A DNA stretch of 64,000 nucleotides from Candidatus Methanoperedens sp. (lineage in GTDB: Archaea > Halobacteriota > Methanosarcinia > Methanosarcinales > Methanoperedenaceae). A program made the translations under genes and the position numbers. The notes under the pieces were generated by a model, which ran no database searches, was not told where the DNA came from, and saw only the letters and a list, made by a program, of their open reading frames with translations. Location of the stretch: the NCBI GenBank assembly GCA_026552955.1, contig JAPMTS010000011.1, positions 1 through 64,000 of the forward strand, written 5' to 3'. Positions 50,775-60,700 of this stretch are shown here, one piece after another. Position 1 is the first letter of the stretch; each line of letters starts with the position of its first letter.

Positions 50775-51817
50775 GGGTTCACCCGGAAACGCAAAAGTGC
50801 CGCTATACCTCCCAGTGATTCCAGCTTCTTTCCAGGCTCAAACTCAGTGCTAAAAACAACTATTTTTCCCTGGGAATGTTCCACATCTTTTAGAAATCCA
50901 TCAATTGATTTTCCTTCGCGTTCGGTGCGAAGCAGTTCATCCGTTATCAACAGGGTATGTACGGCACCAAGGTCCTGCGCATTCCTGACATCCGCCATCC
51001 CATAAGATACTTTCCCGTTGATCGATATCTCTTTCATCAATTCCTCGATGAACAATGCTTCCCGCCCAATTCTTGATTCTTCCACTATCCTGTCTACCGC
51101 ACCTCTTCGAAGCACCTCCTGGAATCCGGATACCCCTATTGAAGTCGTATCCTCAAGAACAGTTTTCTTTGAAAGTTCAGGTTCCTTTTTTCTAATGAAC
51201 TCAAAAAAATCCTCTTTTGTGAACCCGGGTCCTGCAAGTATGACCGCATCAACTTTTTCTGCCGCCCATTTTAACTGAGAAGCAAGTTCTCCGAAGAATT
51301 CGTTGCGTGTATTACCCTCGCCTTTTCCCAGTGATTGCCGAAGCGATGATGATTCTTCAACCCCGAACTGCCTTACAAGTCCTATGGATGCTTCTCCCTC
51401 TTCTATTGTGGCAATAATTACTTTTGGACGCATGGATGCGATTTGGGCTTCTTTGATCCTTTCTAATTGATCGCTCTTCCATTGCTTTATTATGGAAATT
51501 TCGCTGCCCTCTTCTATATTTATTGTATGGTATGCCCCCGTATCAATTCCATCAATTATAGTCCCGTGCACACGCAGGCGGTTTGAGAACTTGTGGAATT
51601 CTACTTTCTCGACCTGGATCCCGAGACGCACTGTTTTTTTATCGGCTTTTTCAGGCCTGAGTTTATCCGTAGCCCCCTCAATACGCCTTTTTGTGAACGC
51701 AAAAACGATGTCCTGGGGTTCCAGGATGTATTTAAGATGCCACATATCATCCAAGGATTCTATTGTTAGTGATATTTCACCTTCATTTCCCCGCAAATTC
51801 TTTTTCAGTAGCTTCAT
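50771..51817 (-). CDS. pelA: mRNA surveillance protein pelota (aPelota/Dom34)
   Basis: 348 residues in three domains: the Sm-like N-terminal (MWHLKYILEPQDIVFAFTKR), central eRF1 domain 2 (IASMRPKVIIATIEEGEASI) and C-terminal eRF1 domain 3 (GKVSYGMADVRNAQDLGAVH). It recognises stalled ribosomes with empty A sites. The GGQ motif of true release factors is absent, as expected. First gene of pelA-DUF434-mptN. Confidence 0.94.
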   Translation of the reverse strand: MKLLKKNLRGNEGEISLTIESLDDMWHLKYILEPQDIVFAFTKRRIEGATDKLRPEKADKKTVRLGIQVEKVEFHKFSNRLRVHGTIIDGIDTGAYHTINIEEGSEISIIKQWKSDQLERIKEAQIASMRPKVIIATIEEGEASIGLVRQFGVEESSSLRQSLGKGEGNTRNEFFGELASQLKWAAEKVDAVILAGPGFTKEDFFEFIRKKEPELSKKTVLEDTTSIGVSGFQEVLRRGAVDRIVEESRIGREALFIEELMKEISINGKVSYGMADVRNAQDLGAVHTLLITDELLRTEREGKSIDGFLKDVEHSQGKIVVFSTEFEPGKKLESLGGIAALLRFRVNP

Positions 51818-51821
51818 TTCA

Positions 51822-52346
51822 TCACCATAATTTACGGATCACATAAAATAAGATAAGTATCAAAATAATCACAGCCAACCATATCACCTTTTCGGAAATT
51901 GTCTGTTTTAGTGCGGGTGCACTGATGTTATCCAGGTCTGAGGTCTCAACAGGTATTATTTTGATAATTCTTGGCGCGGGCATGTCAGGATCAATGTATT
52001 GGTACACAGGAAAAAAAGACACCAGCTTTGCATCTCTTGAACCTGAATATATATTGTCGACTTTAAGGGATAGTATTGTCCGGTTCATCTTAATGTATGT
52101 AAAATTACCTTTCAGTTTTGTGATCTCACTTTTTACGACCTTGTTATCTGATTCTAATTCAAGCCAGACTGACCCATCATTGCTTACACTTTTTAATAGT
52201 ATTATATATCCCTGGGAAAGACCATAGGAATCTCCTGTTGTAAGGTAAAAACCTGTCCCGTTAAGTATGATATCACTTGCTGCTGATCCTGAAAATGCAA
52301 GAATCACCAGGGATAATGCTAATGTTGATACATTTCGTCCCATCAT
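51822..52346 (-). CDS. exported protein with C-terminal membrane anchor
   Basis: 174 residues: signal peptide ending SGSAAS, an all-beta domain of about 120 residues (DIILNGTGFYLTTGDSYGLS, then YIILLKSVSNDGSVWLELE), and a C-terminal membrane helix (VIWLAVIILILILFYVI) with a short basic tail. The layout resembles small Methanosarcina S-layer-associated proteins. It starts 4 bases before pelA, so it may be co-transcribed, and is divergent from the 52409 gene. Confidence 0.75.
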   Translation of the reverse strand: MMGRNVSTLALSLVILAFSGSAASDIILNGTGFYLTTGDSYGLSQGYIILLKSVSNDGSVWLELESDNKVVKSEITKLKGNFTYIKMNRTILSLKVDNIYSGSRDAKLVSFFPVYQYIDPDMPAPRIIKIIPVETSDLDNISAPALKQTISEKVIWLAVIILILILFYVIRKLW

Positions 52347-52369
52347 TTGTTTTCATTAACTTTATACAC

Positions 52370-52381
52370 ATCCTTATATAT
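52370..52381 (+). promoter_or_regulatory. TATA element of the 52409 gene
   Basis: CTTATATATTTG centres about 33 bases before ATG 52409, which would give an almost leaderless transcript, common in archaea. The opposite strand may serve the divergent 52346 gene. Confidence 0.45.
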
Positions 52382-52408
52382 TTGCTTTGCATCTCACAAA
52401 TCATAAAT

Positions 52409-52660
52409 ATGGTTATTTCAGTCAGGGTATGCTCAGGAAGGACGCAATTTGAAGTGAGCACCAACATCATTATAGATTTGAACAAGGCAAGCTGCCTTTT
52501 CAATCCTAAAGTGTCAACAAAACACTTATTATTGCTGACATATAAAGGAGTAGACGTTTCGATGTATCCAAGCGGCAGAATGCTTATCAAAGCAAAAAGC
52601 AAAGAAGAATCCCTTGAAGTAGCAAGGGACATTTTGGCGGATCTGGGGATTAGTATCTAA
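52409..52660 (+). CDS. small TBP-half-like protein
   Basis: 83 residues from ATG 52409 (MVISVRVCSGRTQFEVSTNI). The order strand, helix with FNPKV, strand LLLLTYKGVDV, turn YPSGRMLIKA and helix SKEESLEVARDILADLG mirrors one repeat of the TATA-binding protein (ILIFSSGK.V.TGAKS...A). True TBP has two such repeats of about 90 residues, so this would be a single half. DNA binding is inference. The longer open frame upstream crosses the promoter and is not translated. Confidence 0.7.
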   Translation: MVISVRVCSGRTQFEVSTNIIIDLNKASCLFNPKVSTKHLLLLTYKGVDVSMYPSGRMLIKAKSKEESLEVARDILADLGISI

Positions 52661-52714
52661 TTTGGTATCTAACTTGTTACCAAAAACTATTAATCATGAT
52701 AAAATAAAATAATA

Positions 52715-53040
52715 CTTTACCATATCACGAACGTGTTTGATATGGTGCACGCTATGATGAGCTAGCATGGAATCGGCAGAAAAGCCATAGTGGAAATATA
52801 ATTAATATTTCCAGGTTCCTGGGCGTAATTGTCCTGTGGCCATACACGGTCTAAAAGGAAATGGCTCGACTGGGATTTCACCTGTTGGGTGCTATGAGAA
52901 AGCGCATGGAGCGCAATTTGCAGAAAAGCAAATACAAAAGTCTGTATTGCAAGGGTCCTGCAGGCCCGGGGAAAATTTTCCCTGGGGTCAGCTCATCAAC
53001 CCGCTAATTATTCCAATCAACGTATGAAAAAAACCACTGG
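52715..53040. ncRNA. candidate structured RNA or mobile remnant
   Basis: A GC-richer block in AT-rich surroundings, densely palindromic: 52721-52727/52738-52744 around CACG-AA-CGTG; GGAAATAT/ATATTTCC at 52792-52812; CCAGGTTCCTGG at 52811-52822; and GGGAAAATTTTCCC near 52969-52982. A TATA-like run (AATAAAATAATAC) precedes it. The 63-codon frame at 52836-53027 shows no recognisable protein. Strand and boundaries are not determined. The AATCGGCAGAAAAGCCATAG at 52771-52790 weakly recalls sequence flanking group II intron ORFs. Confidence 0.3.
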
Positions 53041-53073
53041 ACCCTAATTTTGGCCAAAAAAAACTGTTTTCAA

Positions 53074-53601
53074 TTATTGTATCAGTCCGAATTCCATATT
53101 GCGAATGATATTATTTTCATCTTTGAACCGGTATTCCCTCTGGTTCCGATTGCCTCTCCGGACTAATATATTCTCCCGGGACATCCTTGCAAGGTAGGTT
53201 GATACGGTGCTAAGACCTATCTTCCCGTAAACAGACTCATATTGTTTTTTAACATCAAGCGATGTGAACCAGATCCTGGGATATTCAAATCTCAAGAACA
53301 TCTCCAATCGCTCTTTTAAGGTCAATATCTGGGATTCATTGACACTGTTCTTGATAGAAATCCCGGGTGTGATCTGGGCTCTTGTTTTTGAAGCAGAAAG
53401 TATGAATTTTATTGCGGAAATTACCGGGAATTCACCTTCGAACTCAGCATCTGCTCTTGTTCCATCATCCTTGACAAGATGTACCTGCACTTCATCAGCC
53501 TCTATTGAATCAAGATACGCAGCTGCAAGTTCGATGCAATCAGCACCTTTATAATTTATGCTGCCTGCATTTTTTCCTTCGATTTCAAGCCTTATTTTCA
53601 T
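53074..53601 (-). CDS. two-domain protein with C-terminal winged helix
   Basis: 175 residues from ATG 53599-53601 (MKIRLEIEG), preceded by GAGGATT. Residues 1-80 are an alpha/beta domain with GADCIELAAAYLDSIEADEV. Residues 100-165 look like a winged helix: FTSLDVKKQYESVYGKIGLS, TVSTYLARMSRENILVRRGN, then REYRF. No family name is recognised. The winged helix suggests DNA binding, but no target can be named. It stands alone between the structured stretch and the AT-rich acs upstream region. Confidence 0.65.
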   Translation of the reverse strand: MKIRLEIEGKNAGSINYKGADCIELAAAYLDSIEADEVQVHLVKDDGTRADAEFEGEFPVISAIKFILSASKTRAQITPGISIKNSVNESQILTLKERLEMFLRFEYPRIWFTSLDVKKQYESVYGKIGLSTVSTYLARMSRENILVRRGNRNQREYRFKDENNIIRNMEFGLIQ

Positions 53602-54140
53602 AATCCTCAAAAAATTGAAGACTGCCCGCCCATCGAGACGGACAGTTTTACATCCGGATTTCCCCTCCGATGTTTCCTTCTGGTGAAATAGTGTTCATCT
53701 TGTGAACGACATTGTGAATAGATGTAATTATTAGTATATAAACCTTTCAATTGAAACAATGGTTCAAGGCCATGTATATAAAATAAAAACACCTAATTGC
53801 TTATTTTTAGTAAATATTATATATTAAAAATTTTTCCTAAAATTCAGGTATTATTATTATTCAATATTTAATTTCAGGCTATGATTTTGTTCAAATTGTT
53901 TTTCCAGTGGAAACGAAGGGGTGCACATTATTTTAGCTTAACACACTTATTTACAATTATTTTAAGAAAATATTGTCAATAATGCTCGTATTATAAAATT
54001 TTAATGAGCTATCGAGCTTCACAGGCACAATGCGCAAAAATCTCTTAATATTCAGCTTTTGATCCGATATATCGAAATTCTAAGAGAAAAACTGGACAAA
54101 CTATTTTAATTATAATGCTAAATTACGCAGGTGAACCACT
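53602..54140. other. AT-rich intergenic region upstream of acs
   Basis: About 540 bases, strongly AT-rich, with many TATA-like runs (for example TATTATATATTAAAAA near 53814-53830) and no credible coding frame. It probably holds the promoters of the divergent winged-helix gene and of acs; no specific operator is visible. Confidence 0.5.
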
Positions 54141-56111
54141 ATGGATGAAACCACAATAGAATCTTTACAAAAGGAAAAAAGGATCTTTGATCCACCCCCT
54201 GAATTCAGCAAAAAAGCGCATATAAAAAGTTTTGATGAATATAAGGAAATATATAAGCGATCGGTCGATGATCCCGCATCATTCTGGGTGGAAAAAGCGC
54301 ATCAGCTTGAATGGTTCAAGAAATGGGAAAGAATATATTCATGGGATCCGGAAAAAGCCATTTGCCGCTGGTTCGAAGGGGGAAAGCTGAACGCATCATA
54401 CAATTGCCTTGACAGGCACCTTTCCACGCACGGTGACAGGATAGCTATCATCTGGGAGGGGGATGGCGGCGAAAATCAACGGTTCACATATAAACAATTA
54501 TACATAGAAGTCTGCAAATTTGCGAACGTGTTAAAGAACAAAGGAGTGAAAAAAGGGGATAGAATAGCGATTTATCTTCCCATGATACCTCAGCTTGTAA
54601 TTTCTATGCTGGCATGCGCAAGGATCGGAGCCATTCACAACATTGTATTTGCGGGATTTAGCGCGAATTCACTCAAGGACCGCATCCATGACAGCTCATG
54701 TACATTCGTGATCACGGCTGATGCTGGTTATAGGGGAGGGAAAACTTTTGCGCTCAAAGAAAATGTGGACAGGGCTATAAACAGTAATGACAAAAACTCT
54801 GTGAACACGATTATTGTTTATGAACGCACTGGCACTGAAATTAATATGAAAGAAGGTCGCGATTTCTGGTGGAATGATGAAATGAAAAATGCAAGTGATG
54901 AATGTAAACCGGAAATTATGGACGCTGAAGATCCACTGTTCATCCTCTACACAAGCGGAAGTACCGGAAAGCCAAAAGGTGTGCTTCACACTACCGGGGG
55001 ATATTTATTGTATTCTATGCAGACCTTCAAATGGATATTTGATTATCGCGATGAAGATATATACTGGTGCACCGCGGATATAGGATGGATAACCGGTCAC
55101 AGTTACATTGTGTATGGTCCTCTTGCAAGCGGAGCAACGAGCCTGATGTTTGAAGGGGTCCCGAACTATCCCAAACCTGACCGGTTCTGGGAACTTGTGG
55201 AAAAATTCAAGGTCACGATCTTCTATACGGCCCCCACGGCGATCAGGGCGCTTGAACGAAGCGGGGATGAATGGCCAAAAGGAAGGGATCTTTCAAGCTT
55301 GCGGCTTCTTGGATCAGTAGGTGAGCCCATAAATCCCGAAGCCTGGATGTGGTACTATAATGTTATCGGAAACAAGCGATGTCCTATTGTGGATACATGG
55401 TGGCAGACCGAGACCGGGGGCATCCTGATAACTCCACTTCCCGGAGCGACACCCCTTAAGCCCGGTTCTGCAACGTTTCCTTTTCCTGGAATAGATCCGA
55501 TAGTAATGAAAGCGGATGGAACCGAAGCAGGGATCAATGAAGGGGGGCAGCTTGTGATAAGGAAGCCCTGGCCCGGGATGATGAGGACAGTATATGGAAG
55601 CCACCAGCGATTTATTGAGAAGTACTTCACCCAGTTCCCGGGACTTTACCAGACCGGTGACAGTGCACGCAAAGACGAGGATGGCTATTTCTGGATAATG
55701 GGAAGGATCGATGATGTGATCAAAGTTTCGGGACACAGGCTCGGAACTGCGGAGATAGAAAGCTCTCTTGTGTCCCATAATTCAGTCGCTGAAGCGGCTG
55801 TTGTGGGTTATCCCCATAATATCAAAGGAGAAGCGATATACGCCTTCGTCACGCTTAAAGAAAATGTGACAAAGACAAATGATCTGAAGGCTGAACTTGT
55901 CACCCATGTCAGGAATTCAATTGGCCCCATCGCAAAACCTGAGAAGCTTCAATTTGCAGATGCACTTCCGAAGACTCGCTCCGGGAAGATCATGAGGCGC
56001 ATATTGAGGAAAATTGCCTCCGGGGATATCCATGACCTCGGGGATATCACTACGCTGGCTGACCCTTCGGTCGTGGAACTGCTTGTTGAAGAAAGAGAAC
56101 AAGACCGATAA
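54141..56111 (+). CDS. acs: acetyl-CoA synthetase, AMP-forming
   Basis: 656 residues, the normal length. ACAS N-terminal region, the P-loop-like [12 protein letters not shown] (about 270-281), WWQTETGG, the adenylate-binding [22 protein letters not shown] region, and the C-terminal catalytic Lys in [10 protein letters not shown], the acetylation site of the family. Converts acetate, ATP and CoA to acetyl-CoA in the cytoplasm. AGGTGAACC precedes ATG 54141. Followed by valS after 33 bases on the same strand. Confidence 0.95.
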   Translation: MDETTIESLQKEKRIFDPPPEFSKKAHIKSFDEYKEIYKRSVDDPASFWVEKAHQLEWFKKWERIYSWDPEKAICRWFEGGKLNASYNCLDRHLSTHGDRIAIIWEGDGGENQRFTYKQLYIEVCKFANVLKNKGVKKGDRIAIYLPMIPQLVISMLACARIGAIHNIVFAGFSANSLKDRIHDSSCTFVITADAGYRGGKTFALKENVDRAINSNDKNSVNTIIVYERTGTEINMKEGRDFWWNDEMKNASDECKPEIMDAEDPLFILYTSGSTGKPKGVLHTTGGYLLYSMQTFKWIFDYRDEDIYWCTADIGWITGHSYIVYGPLASGATSLMFEGVPNYPKPDRFWELVEKFKVTIFYTAPTAIRALERSGDEWPKGRDLSSLRLLGSVGEPINPEAWMWYYNVIGNKRCPIVDTWWQTETGGILITPLPGATPLKPGSATFPFPGIDPIVMKADGTEAGINEGGQLVIRKPWPGMMRTVYGSHQRFIEKYFTQFPGLYQTGDSARKDEDGYFWIMGRIDDVIKVSGHRLGTAEIESSLVSHNSVAEAAVVGYPHNIKGEAIYAFVTLKENVTKTNDLKAELVTHVRNSIGPIAKPEKLQFADALPKTRSGKIMRRILRKIASGDIHDLGDITTLADPSVVELLVEEREQDR

Positions 56112-56144
56112 TTCTATTAATCATGCAATTAATCAAAGCGGAAC

Positions 56145-58700
56145 ATGGAACTTCCGAAAGAATACGATTATAACACCCTTGAAGAAAAATGGCTGGATAC
56201 ATGGCAAGATTCCATGTACTACTTCGACCGGGACTCGAAAAAACCCCAGTTCATAATCGACACGCCCCCACCATATCCTACCGGGAATTTCCATATAGGC
56301 AATGCTCTTAACTGGTGTTATATCGATTTTGTGGCGCGCTACAAAAGGATGCGGGGCTTCAATGTGATGTTCCCCGAAGGCTGGGACTGTCACGGGCTTC
56401 CCACCGAAGTGAAAGTGGAAGAAAAATTCAATATCACCAAAAGCCAGGTCTCAAGGGAAGAATTCCGCCAAATGTGTGTGGAACTGACAGAAACAAATAT
56501 CGGGCGTATGAGAAAGAGCTTGCGGCGCCTTGGGTTTTCCATCGACTGGAGCAATGAATACATAACGATGGAGCCAGCCTATTTCGGAAAGACCCAGAAG
56601 TCATTTGTTCAGATGTACCATAGCGGCATGATATACCAGCAAAACCATCCTGTGAACTGGTGCCCGCGCTGTGAGACCGCCATTGCTTTTGCTGAAGTCG
56701 AATATGATGCACGCAGCACGGTCTTAAATTATCTTAATTTTGATCATTTGAAAATCGCAACAACAAGGCCTGAACTTCTTGCTGCATGTGTGGCCGTTGC
56801 CGTCAATCCCGATGATGAACGGTATCGTGAATCTGTGAACACAGAGATCAAAGTGCCAGTTTTCGGGCATATTGTCAGGGTCATTTCTGATAAGAGCGTT
56901 GATCCCGCTTTTGGCACAGGCGTTGTCATGATATGCACTTTCGGTGATAAACAGGACGTTCGATGGTGGGTCGAACATAAGCTTCCGCTCAGGAAAGCCA
57001 TTGATAAGACCGGGAAAATGACAGAACTCGCCGGGAAATATGCCGGAATGAGCACAGCACAATGCAAGAAAGCCATAATCGAAGACATGCAAAAAAGCGG
57101 GATACTCTTCAAACAGACAGAACTTCCCCAGAATGTGGGATTATGCTGGCGCTGCAAGACAGCCATTGAAATACTCTCGGAACGGCAGTGGTTCGTTAAA
57201 ATAATTCATGATGATATACTGAATACGGCAAATGAGGTAACCTGGGTCCCTGATTATATGAAGGTTCGGCTTGAGAACTGGACAGGTACCATGGAATGGG
57301 ACTGGTGCATATCAAGGCAGAGAATATTCGCAACACCTATCCCGGCATGGTATTGTTCTGGTTGCGGGAAAACAAAAGTGGCAAAAGAGGAGTGGCTGCC
57401 TCTTGACCCTACACAGACCCAGCCCCCCGAATCATGCGAATGCGGTCATAATGAATTCAGGGGAGAGGCAGATGTCCTTGATACCTGGATGGACTCATCA
57501 ATTTCCGCACTTATTGTATCGGGCTGGCAGAGCGACCATCCCCTGCTCCTGCCGGCACAGCTTCGCCCCCAGGGATATGATATCATCCGCACATGGTCTT
57601 TTTACACTATTTTAAGGGCAAAGGCGCTTCTTGATAAAAGACCATGGGATACCATCCTGCTAAACGGCATGGTGCTTGGTGAAGACGGACACAAAATGAG
57701 TAAATCCCGCAATAATTTCGTCATACCTGAAGAAGTCATCACAAAGCATGGTGCGGATGCTTTCAGGCAGTGGGCGGCCATTGGCGGTACGACCGGCTCT
57801 GACATAATATTCTCATGGAAAGATGTGGTTGCAGGCTCGCGGTTCCTGCAGAAACTCTGGAGTATCGTGCGGTTCTCATTGCCGCATATTTCTAAAAATT
57901 CTGCAACTCTGACGCCAATTGACCTGTGGCTCCTCAGTAAGTTGAATGGCCTTATTAAAGAAACAACACAAAAGATGGACGCATACCAGTTCGATGAGAC
58001 ATTCAAGGCCATACGCGGATTTGCATGGGATGTCCTTGCTGATAACTATATTGAACTTGCAAAATCAAGACTTTATGGGGAAGGTGAAAGAAAGAAAGCG
58101 GCTGCATATACGCTTTATGTCGCCATTGAGACTCTTTCACGGCTTCTTGCGCCCTTCCTTCCTTATTTCACAGAGGAGATCTATTCACATATCAGGAAGG
58201 AAAGCGTCCACCTCCAGCCATGGCCAGAGGTTGACGAATCGCTTATCAATGCAGAAGCAGAAGCAAGAGGTGAATTGATAAAAGAGATGACTTCTGTCAT
58301 AAGACGGTATAAAGCAGAACACGGCATGCCTTTAAATGCCCCCCTGAAAGAAATAGAGATATATTCCTCCATACCCGATGCATCCGATATTGCAGGAGCT
58401 GCCAATTCACCTATTAAACTCAAATCCGGGGCGCCGGATTTTGAAATTGTGCCAAAAGAGATAAAACCCAATATGAAAGTTCTCGGGAAGACTTACAGGA
58501 GCAGGGCAAAATCAATTGCAGAAGCGCTCATCCATGCAGATGTGAACCTTGCAGAATCAGGAAATATTACCCTGAATGTGGGCGGTGAGGAAATTATTCT
58601 TGATGCCTCCTGTTTTACTCTTGAAAAGGAAAGGCTGTTGAAAGGGAAAGCAGTGGATGTCCTTGAAGTTGGGACTTCAACGATCGTGATTATGCGTTAG
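56145..58700 (+). CDS. valS: valyl-tRNA synthetase
   Basis: 851 residues, class Ia. HIGH motif [17 protein letters not shown] near residue 45; the CP1 editing domain in the middle ([19 protein letters not shown]); zinc-type cysteines ([14 protein letters not shown]...CECG); KMSKS in [10 protein letters not shown] near residue 520; a short C-terminal anticodon-binding domain without the long coiled coil of bacterial ValS. Its stop overlaps the convergent 58697 gene by 4 bases. Confidence 0.95.
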   Translation: MELPKEYDYNTLEEKWLDTWQDSMYYFDRDSKKPQFIIDTPPPYPTGNFHIGNALNWCYIDFVARYKRMRGFNVMFPEGWDCHGLPTEVKVEEKFNITKSQVSREEFRQMCVELTETNIGRMRKSLRRLGFSIDWSNEYITMEPAYFGKTQKSFVQMYHSGMIYQQNHPVNWCPRCETAIAFAEVEYDARSTVLNYLNFDHLKIATTRPELLAACVAVAVNPDDERYRESVNTEIKVPVFGHIVRVISDKSVDPAFGTGVVMICTFGDKQDVRWWVEHKLPLRKAIDKTGKMTELAGKYAGMSTAQCKKAIIEDMQKSGILFKQTELPQNVGLCWRCKTAIEILSERQWFVKIIHDDILNTANEVTWVPDYMKVRLENWTGTMEWDWCISRQRIFATPIPAWYCSGCGKTKVAKEEWLPLDPTQTQPPESCECGHNEFRGEADVLDTWMDSSISALIVSGWQSDHPLLLPAQLRPQGYDIIRTWSFYTILRAKALLDKRPWDTILLNGMVLGEDGHKMSKSRNNFVIPEEVITKHGADAFRQWAAIGGTTGSDIIFSWKDVVAGSRFLQKLWSIVRFSLPHISKNSATLTPIDLWLLSKLNGLIKETTQKMDAYQFDETFKAIRGFAWDVLADNYIELAKSRLYGEGERKKAAAYTLYVAIETLSRLLAPFLPYFTEEIYSHIRKESVHLQPWPEVDESLINAEAEARGELIKEMTSVIRRYKAEHGMPLNAPLKEIEIYSSIPDASDIAGAANSPIKLKSGAPDFEIVPKEIKPNMKVLGKTYRSRAKSIAEALIHADVNLAESGNITLNVGGEEIILDASCFTLEKERLLKGKAVDVLEVGTSTIVIMR

Positions 58701-59065
58701 GATATATTCTTTTTCTCATTCTTTGAATATATCATCTTGTACCATTCATAAGCAAGGGTAACAAGGAATACCAGCACCATAAATTCAAAGATACTTGATA
58801 TATGCACAAATAAAGAACTATTGGTCAAATAATAAAGCGATACGATGAAATCCAGAAATTGGTGAGCGGCCTGGGAGGCACCTGCTAGAAACGTATATTG
58901 CCAGTTCTTTACGAGGAAGTTCTTATTGAGAAAAACACGGGCTTTTATAAGGTCAATATCTATATGTTGCCATTTCTTCCAGATCCTTATTACTAAATAA
59001 AGACCGATCACTCCTATGAGAGCTGAACCGCCAGAATGTAATGTTATTAATGAAATATTTGCCAT
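58697..59065 (-). CDS. small integral membrane protein
   Basis: 122 residues with about three hydrophobic segments (6-27, 50-70, 80-105) and polar loops. It ends in a charged tail ([10 protein letters not shown]). No family is recognised. The gene lies between valS and thi4 and is convergent with valS. Confidence 0.6.
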   Translation of the reverse strand: MANISLITLHSGGSALIGVIGLYLVIRIWKKWQHIDIDLIKARVFLNKNFLVKNWQYTFLAGASQAAHQFLDFIVSLYYLTNSSLFVHISSIFEFMVLVFLVTLAYEWYKMIYSKNEKKNIS

Positions 59066-59208
59066 GTTTTGCTCTCTTTGATTTATTTTGTCACCTAATA
59101 ATATTTATCCATATTCTAATTCACACTTCAATTTAACTGAGTGTGAAAAAAGTGTGGTGTCAGAAAAGTTTATAGTTGGCAGAAGCCCTATTACAGCAAG
59201 GTGAAATT

Positions 59209-60039
59209 ATGACGAATATCAGCGAAATACATGTTACAAAAACGATAGTTAATGAATTCCTGGATGATTTTACAAAGAATATCCTTGACAGCGATGTTGT
59301 TGTTGTGGGCTCAGGACCATGTGGCGCCGCAGCAGCAAAATATTGCGCCCAAAAAGGTCTTAAGACCGTTATGATCGAGAGAAATCTCTACGCAGGCGGC
59401 GGTATGTGGCAGGGCGGCTATCTAATGCCCAAGAACACCGTGGGCGCGCCTGCGAACAAGATACTTGAAGAATGCGGCGTAAACCTTAAGGATGCGGGAA
59501 ATGGCCTGTATGTCTGCGATTCTTTTGAAATGGTCTCAAAGATGCTGGCAAGTGCCTGCGATGCTGGAGTAAAGCTTTTGAACTCCACAAATGTAGACGA
59601 TATCATCCTGAAAGAAGACCATGTTGACGGTGTCGTCATCCAGTGGTTCCCGGCAAAGCAAATGCCTCCTTTCATGACCTGCATGGATCCTATAGCGATA
59701 AGGTCTAAAGTTGTAATTGATGCAACAGGGCACGATTCATTCCTTGTTAAGCGCTTAAGTGAACAGAGATCAGGCATTCCTATTCCAAAAGGATGCGGTT
59801 CGCTCTGGGTAGATGAAGCAGAGAAACAGACAGTTGAACTCACTCATGAAATCTATCCGGGTCTCATTGTCGCAGGAATGTCGGCAACCTCAACATACGG
59901 CGCGCCGCGCATGGGCCCGATATTCGGTGGTATGCTGCTTGCAGGAAAGAAAGCGGCAGAACTTGCTTACGATAAGATCATGGGCGTCAAAGGCATAAAA
60001 GTCAACAGCCGTGCCCCCGATGTCCTGGTAACAGAATAG
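59209..60039 (+). CDS. thi4: Thi4-family thiazole synthase
   Basis: 276 residues from ATG 59209, with AGGTGAAATT upstream; the longer frame from 59176 lacks such a site. FAD/NAD-type Rossmann motif VVVVGSGPCGAAAAKYCA, IERNLYAGGGMWQGG, and C-terminal GLIVAGMSATSTYGAPRMGP with FGGMLLAGKKAAE. It makes the thiamine thiazole from NAD and glycine. The position FMTCMDPIAIRSK has Cys where, as I recall, several methanogen enzymes have His and use free sulfide; Cys would fit the yeast-like suicide type. Confidence 0.9.
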   Translation: MTNISEIHVTKTIVNEFLDDFTKNILDSDVVVVGSGPCGAAAAKYCAQKGLKTVMIERNLYAGGGMWQGGYLMPKNTVGAPANKILEECGVNLKDAGNGLYVCDSFEMVSKMLASACDAGVKLLNSTNVDDIILKEDHVDGVVIQWFPAKQMPPFMTCMDPIAIRSKVVIDATGHDSFLVKRLSEQRSGIPIPKGCGSLWVDEAEKQTVELTHEIYPGLIVAGMSATSTYGAPRMGPIFGGMLLAGKKAAELAYDKIMGVKGIKVNSRAPDVLVTE

Positions 60040-60086
60040 ATCTGTAATGGGGCGAAAGCCCGAACTTTTTTTCATTTTTAGAGATT

Positions 60087-60563
60087 TCACGCGACAATAT
60101 AGTTTGATTTGAGTTTATGTACCGCATCTGCGAGTTTTTCTCCCATTTCAAGAGCATTTGCTTTATCCGCTTCCCCCGGCATACCTTTAACCGCCAGACC
60201 TGGTTTTATGAACTGGGGATTTAATACGTCTGCCAATTTTTCCAGTGATGCAAGCGCAGCAGCCTGCCTCCCCTGTCCTGTTGTAAAAAGTAATAGAGGT
60301 TTACCACTTACTTTCTCTTTTCTTTGATAGAGTTCCTCAAAGAGATTTTTAATTTCTCCTTCCATATACTCAGTAGCAGAATGTGAACCAATCGCATAAC
60401 CATTGAATGAAACCGCATCATCTGGTTTGACATTCCTTGCTCTTTTCACATCAACTTCTATACCCTTCACTTTTCTCATCCCTTCTGCTATCACCTGTGC
60501 AAGTTTTTCAGTACTCCCTGTTCCAGATGCATACGTTATTAGAATTTTTTTGTTATTAGCCAC
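60087..60563 (-). CDS. flavodoxin
   Basis: 158 residues from GTG 60561-60563, with GGAGATG upstream. FMN-phosphate loop TYASGTGSTEKLA, then GYAIGSHSATEYMEGEIKNL and LLFTTGQGRQAAALASLEKL, the flavodoxin fold of FMN-binding electron carriers. It may equally be a flavodoxin-domain protein of the WrbA-like kind, but the length suits flavodoxin. Partner unknown. Confidence 0.85.
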   Translation of the reverse strand: MANNKKILITYASGTGSTEKLAQVIAEGMRKVKGIEVDVKRARNVKPDDAVSFNGYAIGSHSATEYMEGEIKNLFEELYQRKEKVSGKPLLLFTTGQGRQAAALASLEKLADVLNPQFIKPGLAVKGMPGEADKANALEMGEKLADAVHKLKSNYIVA

Positions 60564-60700
60564 AAGATCATCTCCTGTTATGATTGTATCCAGAGTATTG
60601 ATACAGAACTATAAACACTTTTTCTTATCTTGCACATGAGAATTGTCACGGACTCCCTGACAAGTCAGGTGGTCTTCTCTACCCCCTGGAATAATTTGAT

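Noticed and set aside
52277-52408. N-terminal extension of the 52409 gene
   Set aside because: It would cross the TATA element and overlap the divergent gene's start; ATG 52409 gives the compact domain.
52836-53027. 63-residue frame MAIHGLKGNGSTG...
   Set aside because: No homology recognised, no ribosome site, and it coincides with the palindromic block; more likely chance within a structured sequence.
53607-53792. 61-residue minus-strand frame upstream of the winged-helix gene
   Set aside because: Low-complexity composition and position in an AT-rich promoter region; no signature.
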